In this document: piece by piece, positions 1 to 6,303 of the stretch | Numbering within the stretch: the stretch's first letter is position 1 | How the letters are laid out: each line of letters starts with the position of its first letter | Assembly (NCBI GenBank): GCA_016192905.1 | Contig: JACPTG010000003.1 | Location: 1-64,000 of the forward strand | Length of the DNA stretch: 64,000 bases | Reading direction: 5' to 3' | DNA from: Candidatus Woesearchaeota archaeon | GTDB lineage: Archaea; Nanobdellota; Nanobdellia; Woesearchaeales; UBA10216 | The notes under the pieces: model-generated | The model's database searches: none | The model's input: the letters and a program-made list of their open reading frames with translations, nothing else | What the model was told of the DNA's origin: nothing | Translations under genes and position numbers: made by a program

Positions 1-2
1 AC

Positions 3-125
3 AACCACAAACTAAACAGGGAAAGGAAAACTGTCATCACCATAGACAACGAAAAAGACCTTGCAAAAATAACCAGAACTCTCAAAGAGCTCAACATCAA
101 CTTCTACCTAGCAACTACCCGCTAA
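3..125 (+). CDS. C-terminal end of an unidentified protein (cut by window edge)
   Basis: An open frame enters from the left edge and stops with TAA at 123-125, giving about 40 residues that include VITIDNEKDLAKI and end NINFYLATTR. No family was recognised from this tail. The ATG is outside the window. Confidence 0.5.
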   Translation, partial: NHKLNRERKTVITIDNEKDLAKITRTLKELNINFYLATTR

Positions 126-153
126 TTATGCAACACTGCAGGCAAAACAAAAA

Positions 154-164
154 AGTATATAAAG
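154..164 (+). promoter_or_regulatory. TATA box of the RHH-HEPN-MNT operon
   Basis: The element agtatataaag is followed by a G-rich leader (gtaagggggtggcg). A very similar arrangement (actatataagg followed by a gtaaggggg leader) recurs near 7600-7645, upstream of the 8 kb HEPN-MNT locus, so the two TA loci seem to share a promoter type. Confidence 0.5.
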
Positions 165-239
165 CGGGATTAGTATGGATTAGTAAGGGGGTGGCGTAGG
201 CAATAGCATTAGGAATAGGGCTGCCGGGGGAATTGGAGA

Positions 240-398
240 ATGACAAAAGTCAAGGTTTCAATGACGATAGATGAGCATGTCTATGGCAGGTTTAAGAACT
301 ACTGCCTGGAGAATGGCATGAAGGTAAGCACCAAGGTAGAGCAGATGATGAGGGGGGAGATGAAGGACACCTCGCTGCACAAATATATCGGGAAATGA
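240..398 (+). CDS. Small ribbon-helix-helix-like protein, first gene of a HEPN-MNT operon
   Basis: 52 residues, too short for most ORF callers. The start TKVKVSMTIDE resembles the beta strand of RHH DNA-binding proteins, followed by a helix-rich tail. GGAG lies just before the ATG. Its stop overlaps the start of the HEPN gene (ATGA), so the two are probably co-translated. A decayed copy with the segment NGMMVSTKV lies at 8016-8105, again just before a HEPN gene, which supports a real three-gene module. The role as autoregulator or accessory antitoxin is inferred from position. Confidence 0.6.
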   Translation: MTKVKVSMTIDEHVYGRFKNYCLENGMKVSTKVEQMMRGEMKDTSLHKYIGK

Positions 399-760
399 TG
401 GAAGCGCCGGACGAATGGATGAATAGGGCTGAAAGGGACTTGAAAACAGCGAATGCCAACCTTGGCGTAGGGGAGCATGAGGCGGCGGCCTTTTTTTCGC
501 ATCAGGCTGCCGAAAAGGCCCTGAAAGCCCTCTATATAAAAAGGCACAACAAATTATGGAAAACCCATGACCTGGTTGGGCTTATCAGCAAACTTGGGCA
601 TGGCGGCATTGAAAATGAGTGCGAGCTGCTGAACAGGCACTACATAGATACACGCTATGTTGTTGACCTGGAGTATTCGCGTGAAATTGCCGAGAGTGCC
701 CTAAAGCTTGCAGGCAAGGTGGTAAAATGGTCAAGGCAGAAGCTGAAAGGCGAAGACTGA
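395..760 (+). CDS. HEPN domain protein (toxin-like partner of MNT)
   Basis: 121 residues, normal length for PF05168-type HEPN proteins. The N-terminus EWMNRAERDLKTA and the block FFSHQAAEKALKAL are hallmarks of the HEPN helical bundle, and the Y-x2-TRY segment near residue 88 is typical of this subgroup. HEPN proteins of this kind are usually ribonucleases held in check by a co-encoded minimal nucleotidyltransferase. The gene overlaps its RHH neighbour upstream and the MNT gene at 727 by 34 nt. An alternative ATG lies at 398. Confidence 0.88.
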   Translation: MMEAPDEWMNRAERDLKTANANLGVGEHEAAAFFSHQAAEKALKALYIKRHNKLWKTHDLVGLISKLGHGGIENECELLNRHYIDTRYVVDLEYSREIAESALKLAGKVVKWSRQKLKGED

Positions 761-1056
761 TAGAGCAGATTAAGGAATTCAAGAAAGCCAACAGAGTTGA
801 AAGAATGATAATTTTCGGAAGCCTGGCAACAGGTAGCTTCACCAAGGACAGCGACATTGACATTATAGTTGTGGATAGGAAATTTTCAGGCCAGGACAGA
901 TTGGAGAGAGGCAAGGGCTTCTGGGTAAGCTGGCACAAGAAGCATAAGATACCCCGGCCTGTGGACTTCCTTTTTTACTCTCCTGAGGAGTTCAGGCGGC
1001 AATCAGGAAAGGTGAGCATTGTTTCGGAGGCAATTCGGGAGGGTATCGAAGTATAG
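727..1056 (+). CDS. Minimal nucleotidyltransferase (MNT) antitoxin
   Basis: 109 residues. The nucleotidyltransferase signature GSLATG begins at residue 31 and is followed by SDID, with the metal-binding Asp pair at about 43 and 45. The C-terminal block DFLFYSPEEF is shared with the MNT genes at 8467 and 51760. In characterised HEPN-MNT pairs the MNT protein neutralises HEPN by adding nucleotides to it. The gene overlaps the HEPN gene by 34 nt, indicating coupled expression. Confidence 0.88.
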   Translation: MVKAEAERRRLIEQIKEFKKANRVERMIIFGSLATGSFTKDSDIDIIVVDRKFSGQDRLERGKGFWVSWHKKHKIPRPVDFLFYSPEEFRRQSGKVSIVSEAIREGIEV

Positions 1057-1065
1057 ACTACGAAA

Positions 1066-1452
1066 ATGAAGGCAATCAACAAGTGTCTAAAGCTGGCGGA
1101 GGATACTGCCAAGAGGATAAGGCTGAATAATCATGTCCTTGCCGTGTACCTGTTTGGCTCCTTTGCCACAGGCAGGCAGATGCTGTCCTCTGATATTGAT
1201 ATATGCGTAATCGGCAGGCTGGCTGAGCGTGACAAGACTGAAATAGCTTGCGAAGGCTCTGAAAAGGTGGAGGTGTCCTTCTTTGACGAACTGCCAATCT
1301 ACATAAAGTTTGAGGTGCTTAAGGAAGGGAAATTGCTTTATTGCAGGGATAAGCGGGCAATGCACGAGGTTATATCTGCAACGCTAAGGGAATACCAAGG
1401 CTTTTACTGGTTTATTGAAAAAATTCAAATGTACCATATGGCAAAAACATGA
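1066..1452 (+). CDS. Second minimal nucleotidyltransferase, MNT type
   Basis: 128 residues. GSFATG and SSDIDICVIG form the nucleotidyltransferase core at residues about 31-50. It starts 9 nt after the preceding MNT and has no HEPN of its own. The C-terminal half, including EYQGFYWFIEKIQMY, differs from the first MNT. HEPN-MNT-MNT order is also hinted at in the 8 kb locus, where a second MNT has been truncated. Confidence 0.8.
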   Translation: MKAINKCLKLAEDTAKRIRLNNHVLAVYLFGSFATGRQMLSSDIDICVIGRLAERDKTEIACEGSEKVEVSFFDELPIYIKFEVLKEGKLLYCRDKRAMHEVISATLREYQGFYWFIEKIQMYHMAKT

Positions 1453-1471
1453 AACACGGAGGTGGTTTGAG

Positions 1472-1783
1472 ATGAAGCCGGAAGCAAAGCAGAAGCTGCT
1501 CATGATACTTATGGTAGTGCTTCTGATTGGAGCCATTGGCTACATAGCGGTTGACAAGTACAACGACACTATGCTGCGGGCGCAGCAGCAGTATGCGCTG
1601 GCAGGCTACAACCAGGGAATAACAGGGGCGATAACAGCCCTGTACCAGAACACTGAGAACTGCCAGGTCGCAACCCTTAACCTTGCAAACACCACAAGGC
1701 AGGTGGCTGATGTGGAGTGCTTCAGGAAGGCGCTGCAGTCCCAGCAGGGAGCTCAGCCAGGAGGGGCAGCCGTTGGCGGGTAA
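1472..1783 (+). CDS. Small membrane-anchored protein of unknown function
   Basis: 103 residues from an ATG preceded by a strong GGAGGTG ribosome-binding site. The N-terminus has one membrane segment (LLMILMVVLLIGAIGYIAV). A polar, glutamine-rich, probably helical stretch follows, then a central Cys segment (NTENCQVATL) and a Gly/Pro tail. It looks like a single-pass protein with the C-terminal part outside or in a coiled coil. Its neighbours are TA genes and give no functional hint. Confidence 0.6.
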   Translation: MKPEAKQKLLMILMVVLLIGAIGYIAVDKYNDTMLRAQQQYALAGYNQGITGAITALYQNTENCQVATLNLANTTRQVADVECFRKALQSQQGAQPGGAAVGG

Positions 1784-1786
1784 GAG

Positions 1787-1825
1787 ATGAAGGAATTCAC
1801 TACAAAGGAGGGCGTAGCAATATGA
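1787..1825 (+). pseudogene. Deletion scar joining HEPN start to MNT end
   Basis: A 12-codon frame begins MKEFT, the start of the HEPN gene at 8123, and ends KEGVAI, the end of the MNT gene at 8467. The flanking DNA (gaggagggcg-type sequence, then ATGAGCAGGC) also matches that locus. A HEPN-MNT pair appears to have collapsed here by internal deletion. Confidence 0.6.
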
Positions 1826-1944
1826 GCAGGCAGCTCCAGGCCCTGATGCGGAAAATGAAGCCAATACTCAGGAGAAACGGGGTTGTAAGGGCAGGCATAT
1901 TCGGCTCTTATGCCCGGGGAGAGGCAAAACAAAGGCGATTTTGA
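1822..1944 (+). pseudogene. Truncated MNT gene
   Basis: It begins MSRQLQALMRK and reaches the nucleotidyltransferase signature GSYARGEAK. The frame then runs into unrelated signal-peptide DNA and stops four residues later. The same signature with an intact continuation (SSDLDLLIQF) is present in the gene at 10688. The junction lies at about 1930. Confidence 0.75.
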
Positions 1945-2057
1945 AGTTTTATGCAATCCAAAAAAGGGGTGTGGGAGTGGCATTTGCAATACTCATAGCC
2001 CTGCTTCCGGCAGCCCAGGCCGCAGAGCCGGGGCACTGCGAGGTGAGGCTGCCTTGA
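1941..2057 (+). CDS. Signal-peptide mini-ORF overlapping a PIN gene start
   Basis: A TTG-initiated 38-residue frame encodes a basic N-region, the hydrophobic core VAFAILIALLPAAQA, and AEPGH, closely matching the signal peptide of the fibre gene at 2907 (ALLPAALAADPGH). Instead of leading into a fibre it ends ...EVRLP, and its TGA overlaps the TTG start of the PIN gene (TTGA). The same layout recurs at 34004 and 34447. It could be a coupled leader peptide or merely a recombination relic. Confidence 0.55.
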   Translation: MKFYAIQKRGVGVAFAILIALLPAAQAAEPGHCEVRLP

Positions 2058-2248
2058 GAAGGGTAATCCTGGATACAAACATTTATGGCAGAGTCCTTGA
2101 ATTTCAGGATTACCATTTACTGATGTCAGCCAAGGACAGGTTTAAAGTGTATGGCAGTGTTCTCATAAGAGCAGAACTAAGTGGCCTCCATTTACCTCTG
2201 TTCCGCACTTATAAGCAATTTGTAGAAGACCTTAAGAGGTTAAGATGA
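2054..2248 (+). pseudogene. Truncated PIN-domain toxin
   Basis: A TTG start with GAGGTGAG just upstream gives LRRVILDTNIYGRVLE, the first acidic motif of PIN ribonucleases. Only about 64 residues remain, against about 150-175 in the intact relatives at 9948 and 34527, so the later catalytic Asp residues are missing. It ends 2 nt before the stop of a convergent mini-antitoxin. Confidence 0.75.
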
Positions 2249-2250
2249 CG

Positions 2251-2379
2251 CTAAGTAATCCTTTTAGCAAGCTCCTTAACCGCCCGCCTAAACAAGGGAT
2301 CCTTCATGGCCTCGTCTATTTCAGCCACCAGTTCCTCGCTGGATATTACCCGCCTTATTTCCTTCAATTTCGCAACCAT
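2251..2379 (-). CDS. 42-residue mini-antitoxin, convergent with a PIN gene
   Basis: The frame reads MVAKLKEIRR..., then EEAM/DEAM-type helix residues and DPLFRRAVKELAKR. It is a member of a family seen at 2729, 32797 and 34967, with a related form at 10476: a basic N-terminal helix, an acidic middle and a DP-x-FR-x2-[VI] C-terminal helix. A TATA element (ctatatttaag) lies about 25 nt upstream of its ATG. Antitoxin function is inferred from its constant tail-to-tail pairing with PIN genes. Confidence 0.65.
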   Translation of the reverse strand: MVAKLKEIRRVISSEELVAEIDEAMKDPLFRRAVKELAKRIT

Positions 2380-2464
2380 AAAGAGCAAAAGGTGAGTTCT
2401 ATATTTAAGCTTTTTGCAAGGCAATTCGTCATGTTTATATCCAACCTCAGCAGTAAACTGGCAG
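2321..2464. repeat. 144-bp promoter/antitoxin block, duplicated at 35037-35180
   Basis: The block covers the start of the minus-strand mini-antitoxin, the divergent promoter region and a segment before the plus-strand gene. By eye it differs from 35037-35180 at one base. Downstream of it lies a PIN gene here but a fibre gene at 35198. Confidence 0.9.
2432..2440 (+). promoter_or_regulatory. TATA box before PIN or fibre gene
   Basis: gtttatat, followed by the conserved caacctcagcagtaaa leader. The corresponding elements are at about 33961 (gtttaaat) and 35149 (gtttatat). It lies about 36-40 nt before the GTG start at 2476. Confidence 0.5.
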
Positions 2465-2475
2465 TGGTAAAGCAG

Positions 2476-2748
2476 GTGAAAAGAGTCATGTTTGACACGA
2501 ACATCTATGGGAGGCTGATAGAAAGGGAGGAATTAAAGCTCGTGACCGAAAAAATTGGTGGAAGCATGGCAAATTACGGGAGTGTGATCATCTACTCGGA
2601 GGAGAAGGAAGGCGCCGCAAGGAGCATGCGCTCGCCGGAAGCCTTAAAAGCCTACGAAGTCGTTAATGAGCTAAACCGCTTGGGGCAGGTATCCTTCAGA
2701 AATTACGGACAATTAAGGGTCGATATTGCTAAGAGGTGGTCTTCCTGA
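2476..2748 (+). pseudogene. Truncated PIN-domain toxin
   Basis: GTG (or ATG at 2488) starts KRVMFDTNIYGRLIE, the PIN first motif. About 90 residues remain, and the C-terminal catalytic region seen in the 9948 gene is absent. The 3' end overlaps the convergent mini-antitoxin at 2729 by 20 nt. The leader upstream of the GTG is in frame and matches the fibre-gene leader at 35147-35200. Confidence 0.7.
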
Positions 2749-2851
2749 TGAAATCCCTGACAATAGCCCTGAATTCGGGGTCTCTCATAGCCTCTTCTAT
2801 CTCAGCCTTCAACTCTGCAACACTTCGCCTGCTCCTGACAATCTGGTTCAT
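2729..2851 (-). CDS. 40-residue mini-antitoxin, convergent with a PIN gene
   Basis: It starts MNQIVRSRRSVAELKAEIEE and contains the family signature AMRDPEFRAIVRDF. In-frame ATGs also exist at 2860 and 2869, but the TATA element at 2877-2883 places transcription start near 2851, favouring a leaderless start there. It overlaps the 3' end of the truncated PIN gene. Confidence 0.6.
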   Translation of the reverse strand: MNQIVRSRRSVAELKAEIEEAMRDPEFRAIVRDFIRKTTS

Positions 2852-2876
2852 AAAACGCATAAACGACATGAAGCTC

Positions 2877-2883
2877 TATAAAT
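2877..2883. promoter_or_regulatory. Probable bidirectional TATA element
   Basis: The sequence tataaat reads atttata on the other strand. It lies 27 nt left of the fibre-gene ATG (2907) and about 29 nt right of the mini-antitoxin ATG (2851), which are the archaeal spacings for leaderless transcripts in both directions. Confidence 0.5.
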
Positions 2884-2906
2884 CTTTCGTACCCCGGGGA
2901 TACTGA

Positions 2907-5717
2907 ATGCAATCCAAAAAAGAGGTGCTCAGCAGGACAATCATGGCATTTGCAATAATCCTCGCCCTCCTTCCGGCAGCATTGGCAGCAGACCCGGGTC
3001 ACGCAGCCAGCAGCATAGGCCCAGGCACTTTTGAGCCAGGCAATATCAGCGTCCAGGGCAACTTCAGCGTTGGCGGAGGGGGGACTCTGAGGCTGTTCGT
3101 GGATAACAGCAGCGGGAATGTCGGGATTGGGACAGGGGGGCCAAATGCCACTTTGCAAATAATGGGCGCATCAAACGTCCTTGCCCTCAACGTCAACAAC
3201 ACGCTGTATGTGAACACGACAACGAGCAACGTCGGCATTGGGACGACGAGCCCTACAGCTCAATTGAATTTATTAACCAGTCCAGCTGGTAGCACAGGAA
3301 TAAAGATTTCAAACTCTGCAGGAAGTGATAATTTTGGAACCACCTTTAATGCATTCCAAGCACAACTGTACGGCGGAGGAAACTCAGCTAAACCTTTCAA
3401 ACTATACTCCTCTGGCTATGCTACAGCAAATATGGATGTTGGACCTGCTGGTAGCGGTTTTACTTTTAATCTACTCTCCGATGGTGTTAACATTTTTACT
3501 ATTGCAGGTGACGGAATTGAGCTCACACGATATACCAGTATTAACGGTGGTAGAGATAATGCCTACGCTCTTTCTATGAACGGTGTTATTGGTGGCGGTG
3601 GAGGTATATTGGTCAATCAAGCTAGTAATGCAGGTGCACCCTCTTTGAATATAGTTTCAAATGGAGCAGATGTAGTTCAAGCTTCAATTGCTGCCAACAG
3701 CAACACAGCAACAGGAGTAACAATTACTCAAGCAGGAGCAGGGGCTGCTTTAACAGTAACAGGCGGCAACGTCGGCATCGGCACAACGAGCCCTGTAGCG
3801 AAGCTGCAAGTTGAAGGCAACACTACTATAAACGGCAACTTCAGCGTTGGGGGAAGGGGGACTCTGAGGCTGTTCGTGGATAACAGCAGCGGGAATGTCG
3901 GGATTGGAACTACAACACCAGCATCAAAACTGGTCATTGTAGATACTACCAATTCTGACACGGCACAAACAATATTAAATCTTACGAGGTATCGTAGTCT
4001 CCACGTTGAGGGCGGCAACGCAACGATAAACGGCAACTTCACGGTTGGAAGTCCGAACAATTTCACCTTCTTCGTGAACAACGCGTCCCGCACAGTGGGC
4101 ATAGGGGGATTGTCAAACATAAGCAAGCTGACCATAGCAGGAGGCATGCCCAGTGATGGAGGCTGGACTTCCTCGCTGCGCATCAAACCCATCCACGGGG
4201 AAGACTACCCTTCAATCTACTTCGGAAACCAAAGCAATGCGCAATACTCAGCCATAATATGGACGAACAACACAGGAGACGTACGGTGCGACAACTGCAG
4301 GCTTGCACAAGTAGCCATAAACCCAGCCAACGCCAGCTCATCAGACCTAACCTTCCTCACAAACCCAGACGCAGGAAGGTCAGCGCTTACAGCGAGGATG
4401 ACCATAACAAGCAGCGGCAACGTCGGGATTGGGACGACGGGGCCAACTGCAAAACTGCACGTTGTTAGTGGCGCGTCACCGGGATCTCCCTACACAACAC
4501 CAGTTTCGGTAGCTGGTATTGGTGGTACTGGAACACATGGCGTGCTAGGTCAAACATCAGATGCGAATTATTGGGGGGGTGTTTTCTATAATAACGCCGT
4601 TTCCGGTGCAAGAGAAGTAGATATCGCTGGCGGGACCTATGCTGCAATCTTCTCGGGCGGCAACGTCGGCATCGGGACGACGGGACCACTTGCAGCACTG
4701 CACGTAAACGGGGCAGACGATACAACGCAGATAATGGCAAAAGACGATGATGGAAACCCAACCACAGCAGTTGTTAACATCAGCAGGCCAAACAACGTTG
4801 GTGGCGGTGGCAATGAGAACCAGTCAGCGCTATACATATTGGACAATGGGGGTAATTATCCACTGCATATTGCCTGGCAAAATGGCACACCACTATTTAG
4901 CATAAAAGGCGGGGACATTCTAACCGGCCCAGGTAGAATTGGGATTGATACGACGACGCTTGGTGGCAAGCTGGTGCTCAGTTCCTCTGCAACGGCTACA
5001 TCAGACATAAGAGTCAGTAATTCCGGCGCGTCACAGAGCTTTGGACTCGTAAAGGCGTCCAGAAGCGGTGGTGGCGGTAATTTTGGGATGGTGATTGAAA
5101 ACACGAATGGAGACGCCTCTGGTGATATGCTTGGCTTTGACAAGCAGTCTGCCTCTCCTGCGGCGAACGATATTTTGGGCTACATAAATTTCAGGGGGAA
5201 TGACAGCGGGGGCGCCTGGCAGGAGTATGGCTACATGGTAATGAGGAGTGATGATGTCACCGCTGGAAGCGAGGATGGAGGGTATTACTTTTATACAACC
5301 AAGCAGGGAACAGGTGACTTTCTGACGTTGTCAGCTACGCCTGCAACCCTAGGCGCTGCCGGCAACATAACCGCTTCAGGAGATACAATTACCTTAAACA
5401 CTAATGGAGTGATCCGCTCAAGGTCAGTGACCGTTAACAGGAATCAATGGAATAAAATCGCAAGCAAAATGGGAATAGTTGCTGTGCATGTTGGGACGCA
5501 GAGTTCGGTCTGGGCCGCATACAGCCAGTCCGCCGGAAACATAGACAGCGTATCCAAAATTGCCGGCACCACCTATCACGTTGCCGGCGAAACAGCTGGC
5601 GCTTGGCAAATCGGATTTGCAGCCAACTTTTCAGACGGCTTTATGTATGCAAAACTCGATCCTGGCGGGTGGGGGGCTACAGCAGACCTGGTTGTAACAG
5701 AGTATGGCTCTGATTGA
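2907..5717 (+). CDS. Secreted fibre-like repeat protein (no S74 domain)
   Basis: 936 residues. A Sec signal peptide (residues 1-28, core MAFAIILALLPAALA, cleaved before ADPGHA) leads into a long beta-rich stalk. Its repeats have the form FSVGGGGTLRLFVDNSSGN, then SGNVGIGTT-P-AKL, as in phage and archaeal tail-fibre-like surface proteins. Sequons suggest N-glycosylation. Proteins of this type normally end in an S74 self-cleaving chaperone, but here the C-terminus ends ...ADLVVTEYGSD with no SSRRYKEDI core. S74-like fossils follow at 5744-5774 and 6131-6198. Internal 160-bp blocks are nearly identical to parts of the 35198 gene. It is probably an adhesin or surface fibre. Confidence 0.8.
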   Translation: MQSKKEVLSRTIMAFAIILALLPAALAADPGHAASSIGPGTFEPGNISVQGNFSVGGGGTLRLFVDNSSGNVGIGTGGPNATLQIMGASNVLALNVNNTLYVNTTTSNVGIGTTSPTAQLNLLTSPAGSTGIKISNSAGSDNFGTTFNAFQAQLYGGGNSAKPFKLYSSGYATANMDVGPAGSGFTFNLLSDGVNIFTIAGDGIELTRYTSINGGRDNAYALSMNGVIGGGGGILVNQASNAGAPSLNIVSNGADVVQASIAANSNTATGVTITQAGAGAALTVTGGNVGIGTTSPVAKLQVEGNTTINGNFSVGGRGTLRLFVDNSSGNVGIGTTTPASKLVIVDTTNSDTAQTILNLTRYRSLHVEGGNATINGNFTVGSPNNFTFFVNNASRTVGIGGLSNISKLTIAGGMPSDGGWTSSLRIKPIHGEDYPSIYFGNQSNAQYSAIIWTNNTGDVRCDNCRLAQVAINPANASSSDLTFLTNPDAGRSALTARMTITSSGNVGIGTTGPTAKLHVVSGASPGSPYTTPVSVAGIGGTGTHGVLGQTSDANYWGGVFYNNAVSGAREVDIAGGTYAAIFSGGNVGIGTTGPLAALHVNGADDTTQIMAKDDDGNPTTAVVNISRPNNVGGGGNENQSALYILDNGGNYPLHIAWQNGTPLFSIKGGDILTGPGRIGIDTTTLGGKLVLSSSATATSDIRVSNSGASQSFGLVKASRSGGGGNFGMVIENTNGDASGDMLGFDKQSASPAANDILGYINFRGNDSGGAWQEYGYMVMRSDDVTAGSEDGGYYFYTTKQGTGDFLTLSATPATLGAAGNITASGDTITLNTNGVIRSRSVTVNRNQWNKIASKMGIVAVHVGTQSSVWAAYSQSAGNIDSVSKIAGTTYHVAGETAGAWQIGFAANFSDGFMYAKLDPGGWGATADLVVTEYGSD

Positions 5718-5743
5718 AAAATACGGTTATGGATAGAATATGC

Positions 5744-5774
5744 AGATTGCCATGAAAAACAGGGAAAATGCGGA
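5744..5774 (+). repeat. 31-bp repeat, second copy at 7685-7715
   Basis: The two copies appear identical by eye. They read IAMKNRENAE in one frame, similar to the coiled-coil tail after an S74 domain. Both copies sit just 3' of a decayed minus-strand toxin gene. This is probably a fossil of a fibre-gene end. Confidence 0.6.
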
Positions 5775-5793
5775 GATGTCAGGCGAAAGAAGC

Positions 5794-5895
5794 TTAATCC
5801 AAGTTCCTGAGCAGACTGGATTTGATGCCAACCTTTACTGCAGATTCATGCATCATCCTGTCATCGGTTATGAGTTGGGAATTTGTCAGGTTCAT
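5794..5895 (-). pseudogene. VapC remnant with internal deletion
   Basis: The start codon overlaps the antitoxin stop (ATGA) as in a normal VapBC pair, but the 33-residue product is only a first few residues fused to a PIN-like end, SQLITDDRMMHESAVKVGI. The catalytic middle is missing. Confidence 0.6.
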
Positions 5896-6068
5896 GAATC
5901 GTACTCTCTGTCGCGCATTTTCCGTATAAGCTTTGTAGAATCAGCATCGGAGAGCCGTGCCTTTCCCATGGACTTTGTAAGTTCAGACAGCGGCAATACC
6001 TTCCCCCGCGGTTGCAATTCTGCCATTATTGAATGCAATTCCACATCAACATTCTTCAACCTTTTCAT
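5892..6068 (-). CDS. VapB-like antitoxin
   Basis: 58 residues: MKRLKNVDVELHSIMAELQ... then LSELTKSMGKARLSD and a charged C-terminal helix ending REYDS. A GGAGGAG ribosome-binding site lies 7 nt before the ATG at 6068, and a TATA element (cttatataatt) lies about 40 nt upstream. The downstream toxin is deleted. Family assignment rests on gene order. Confidence 0.6.
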   Translation of the reverse strand: MKRLKNVDVELHSIMAELQPRGKVLPLSELTKSMGKARLSDADSTKLIRKMRDREYDS

Positions 6069-6130
6069 TATGCTTTTCTCCTCCACCAATATCACCAGCC
6101 ATAATTATATAAGCGGATTATATAAATCTT

Positions 6131-6198
6131 ATGCGGGTCAGCAGCAGGAGATTGACGAGCTTAAGAAGGCTGTAAGCAGGCTGAAGGCTTCTGGCTAG
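6131..6198 (+). pseudogene. Fossil C-terminal tail of an S74 fibre protein
   Basis: The frame YAGQQQEIDELKKAVSRLKA ends in TAG and closely resembles the coiled-coil end of the genes at 11106 and 12469 (QQAEIGELRKA). No upstream chaperone core remains. Confidence 0.5.
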
Positions 6199-6303
6199 GC
6201 CTTCTTCGGCTGGTATGGCCTGGTTCTGAAGGTAACACGGTGCGGCAATAGTTTCCCTCTAAAAAGGAAAATTTTATATATTTCTTTCCTTGTAACATAG
6301 GCC

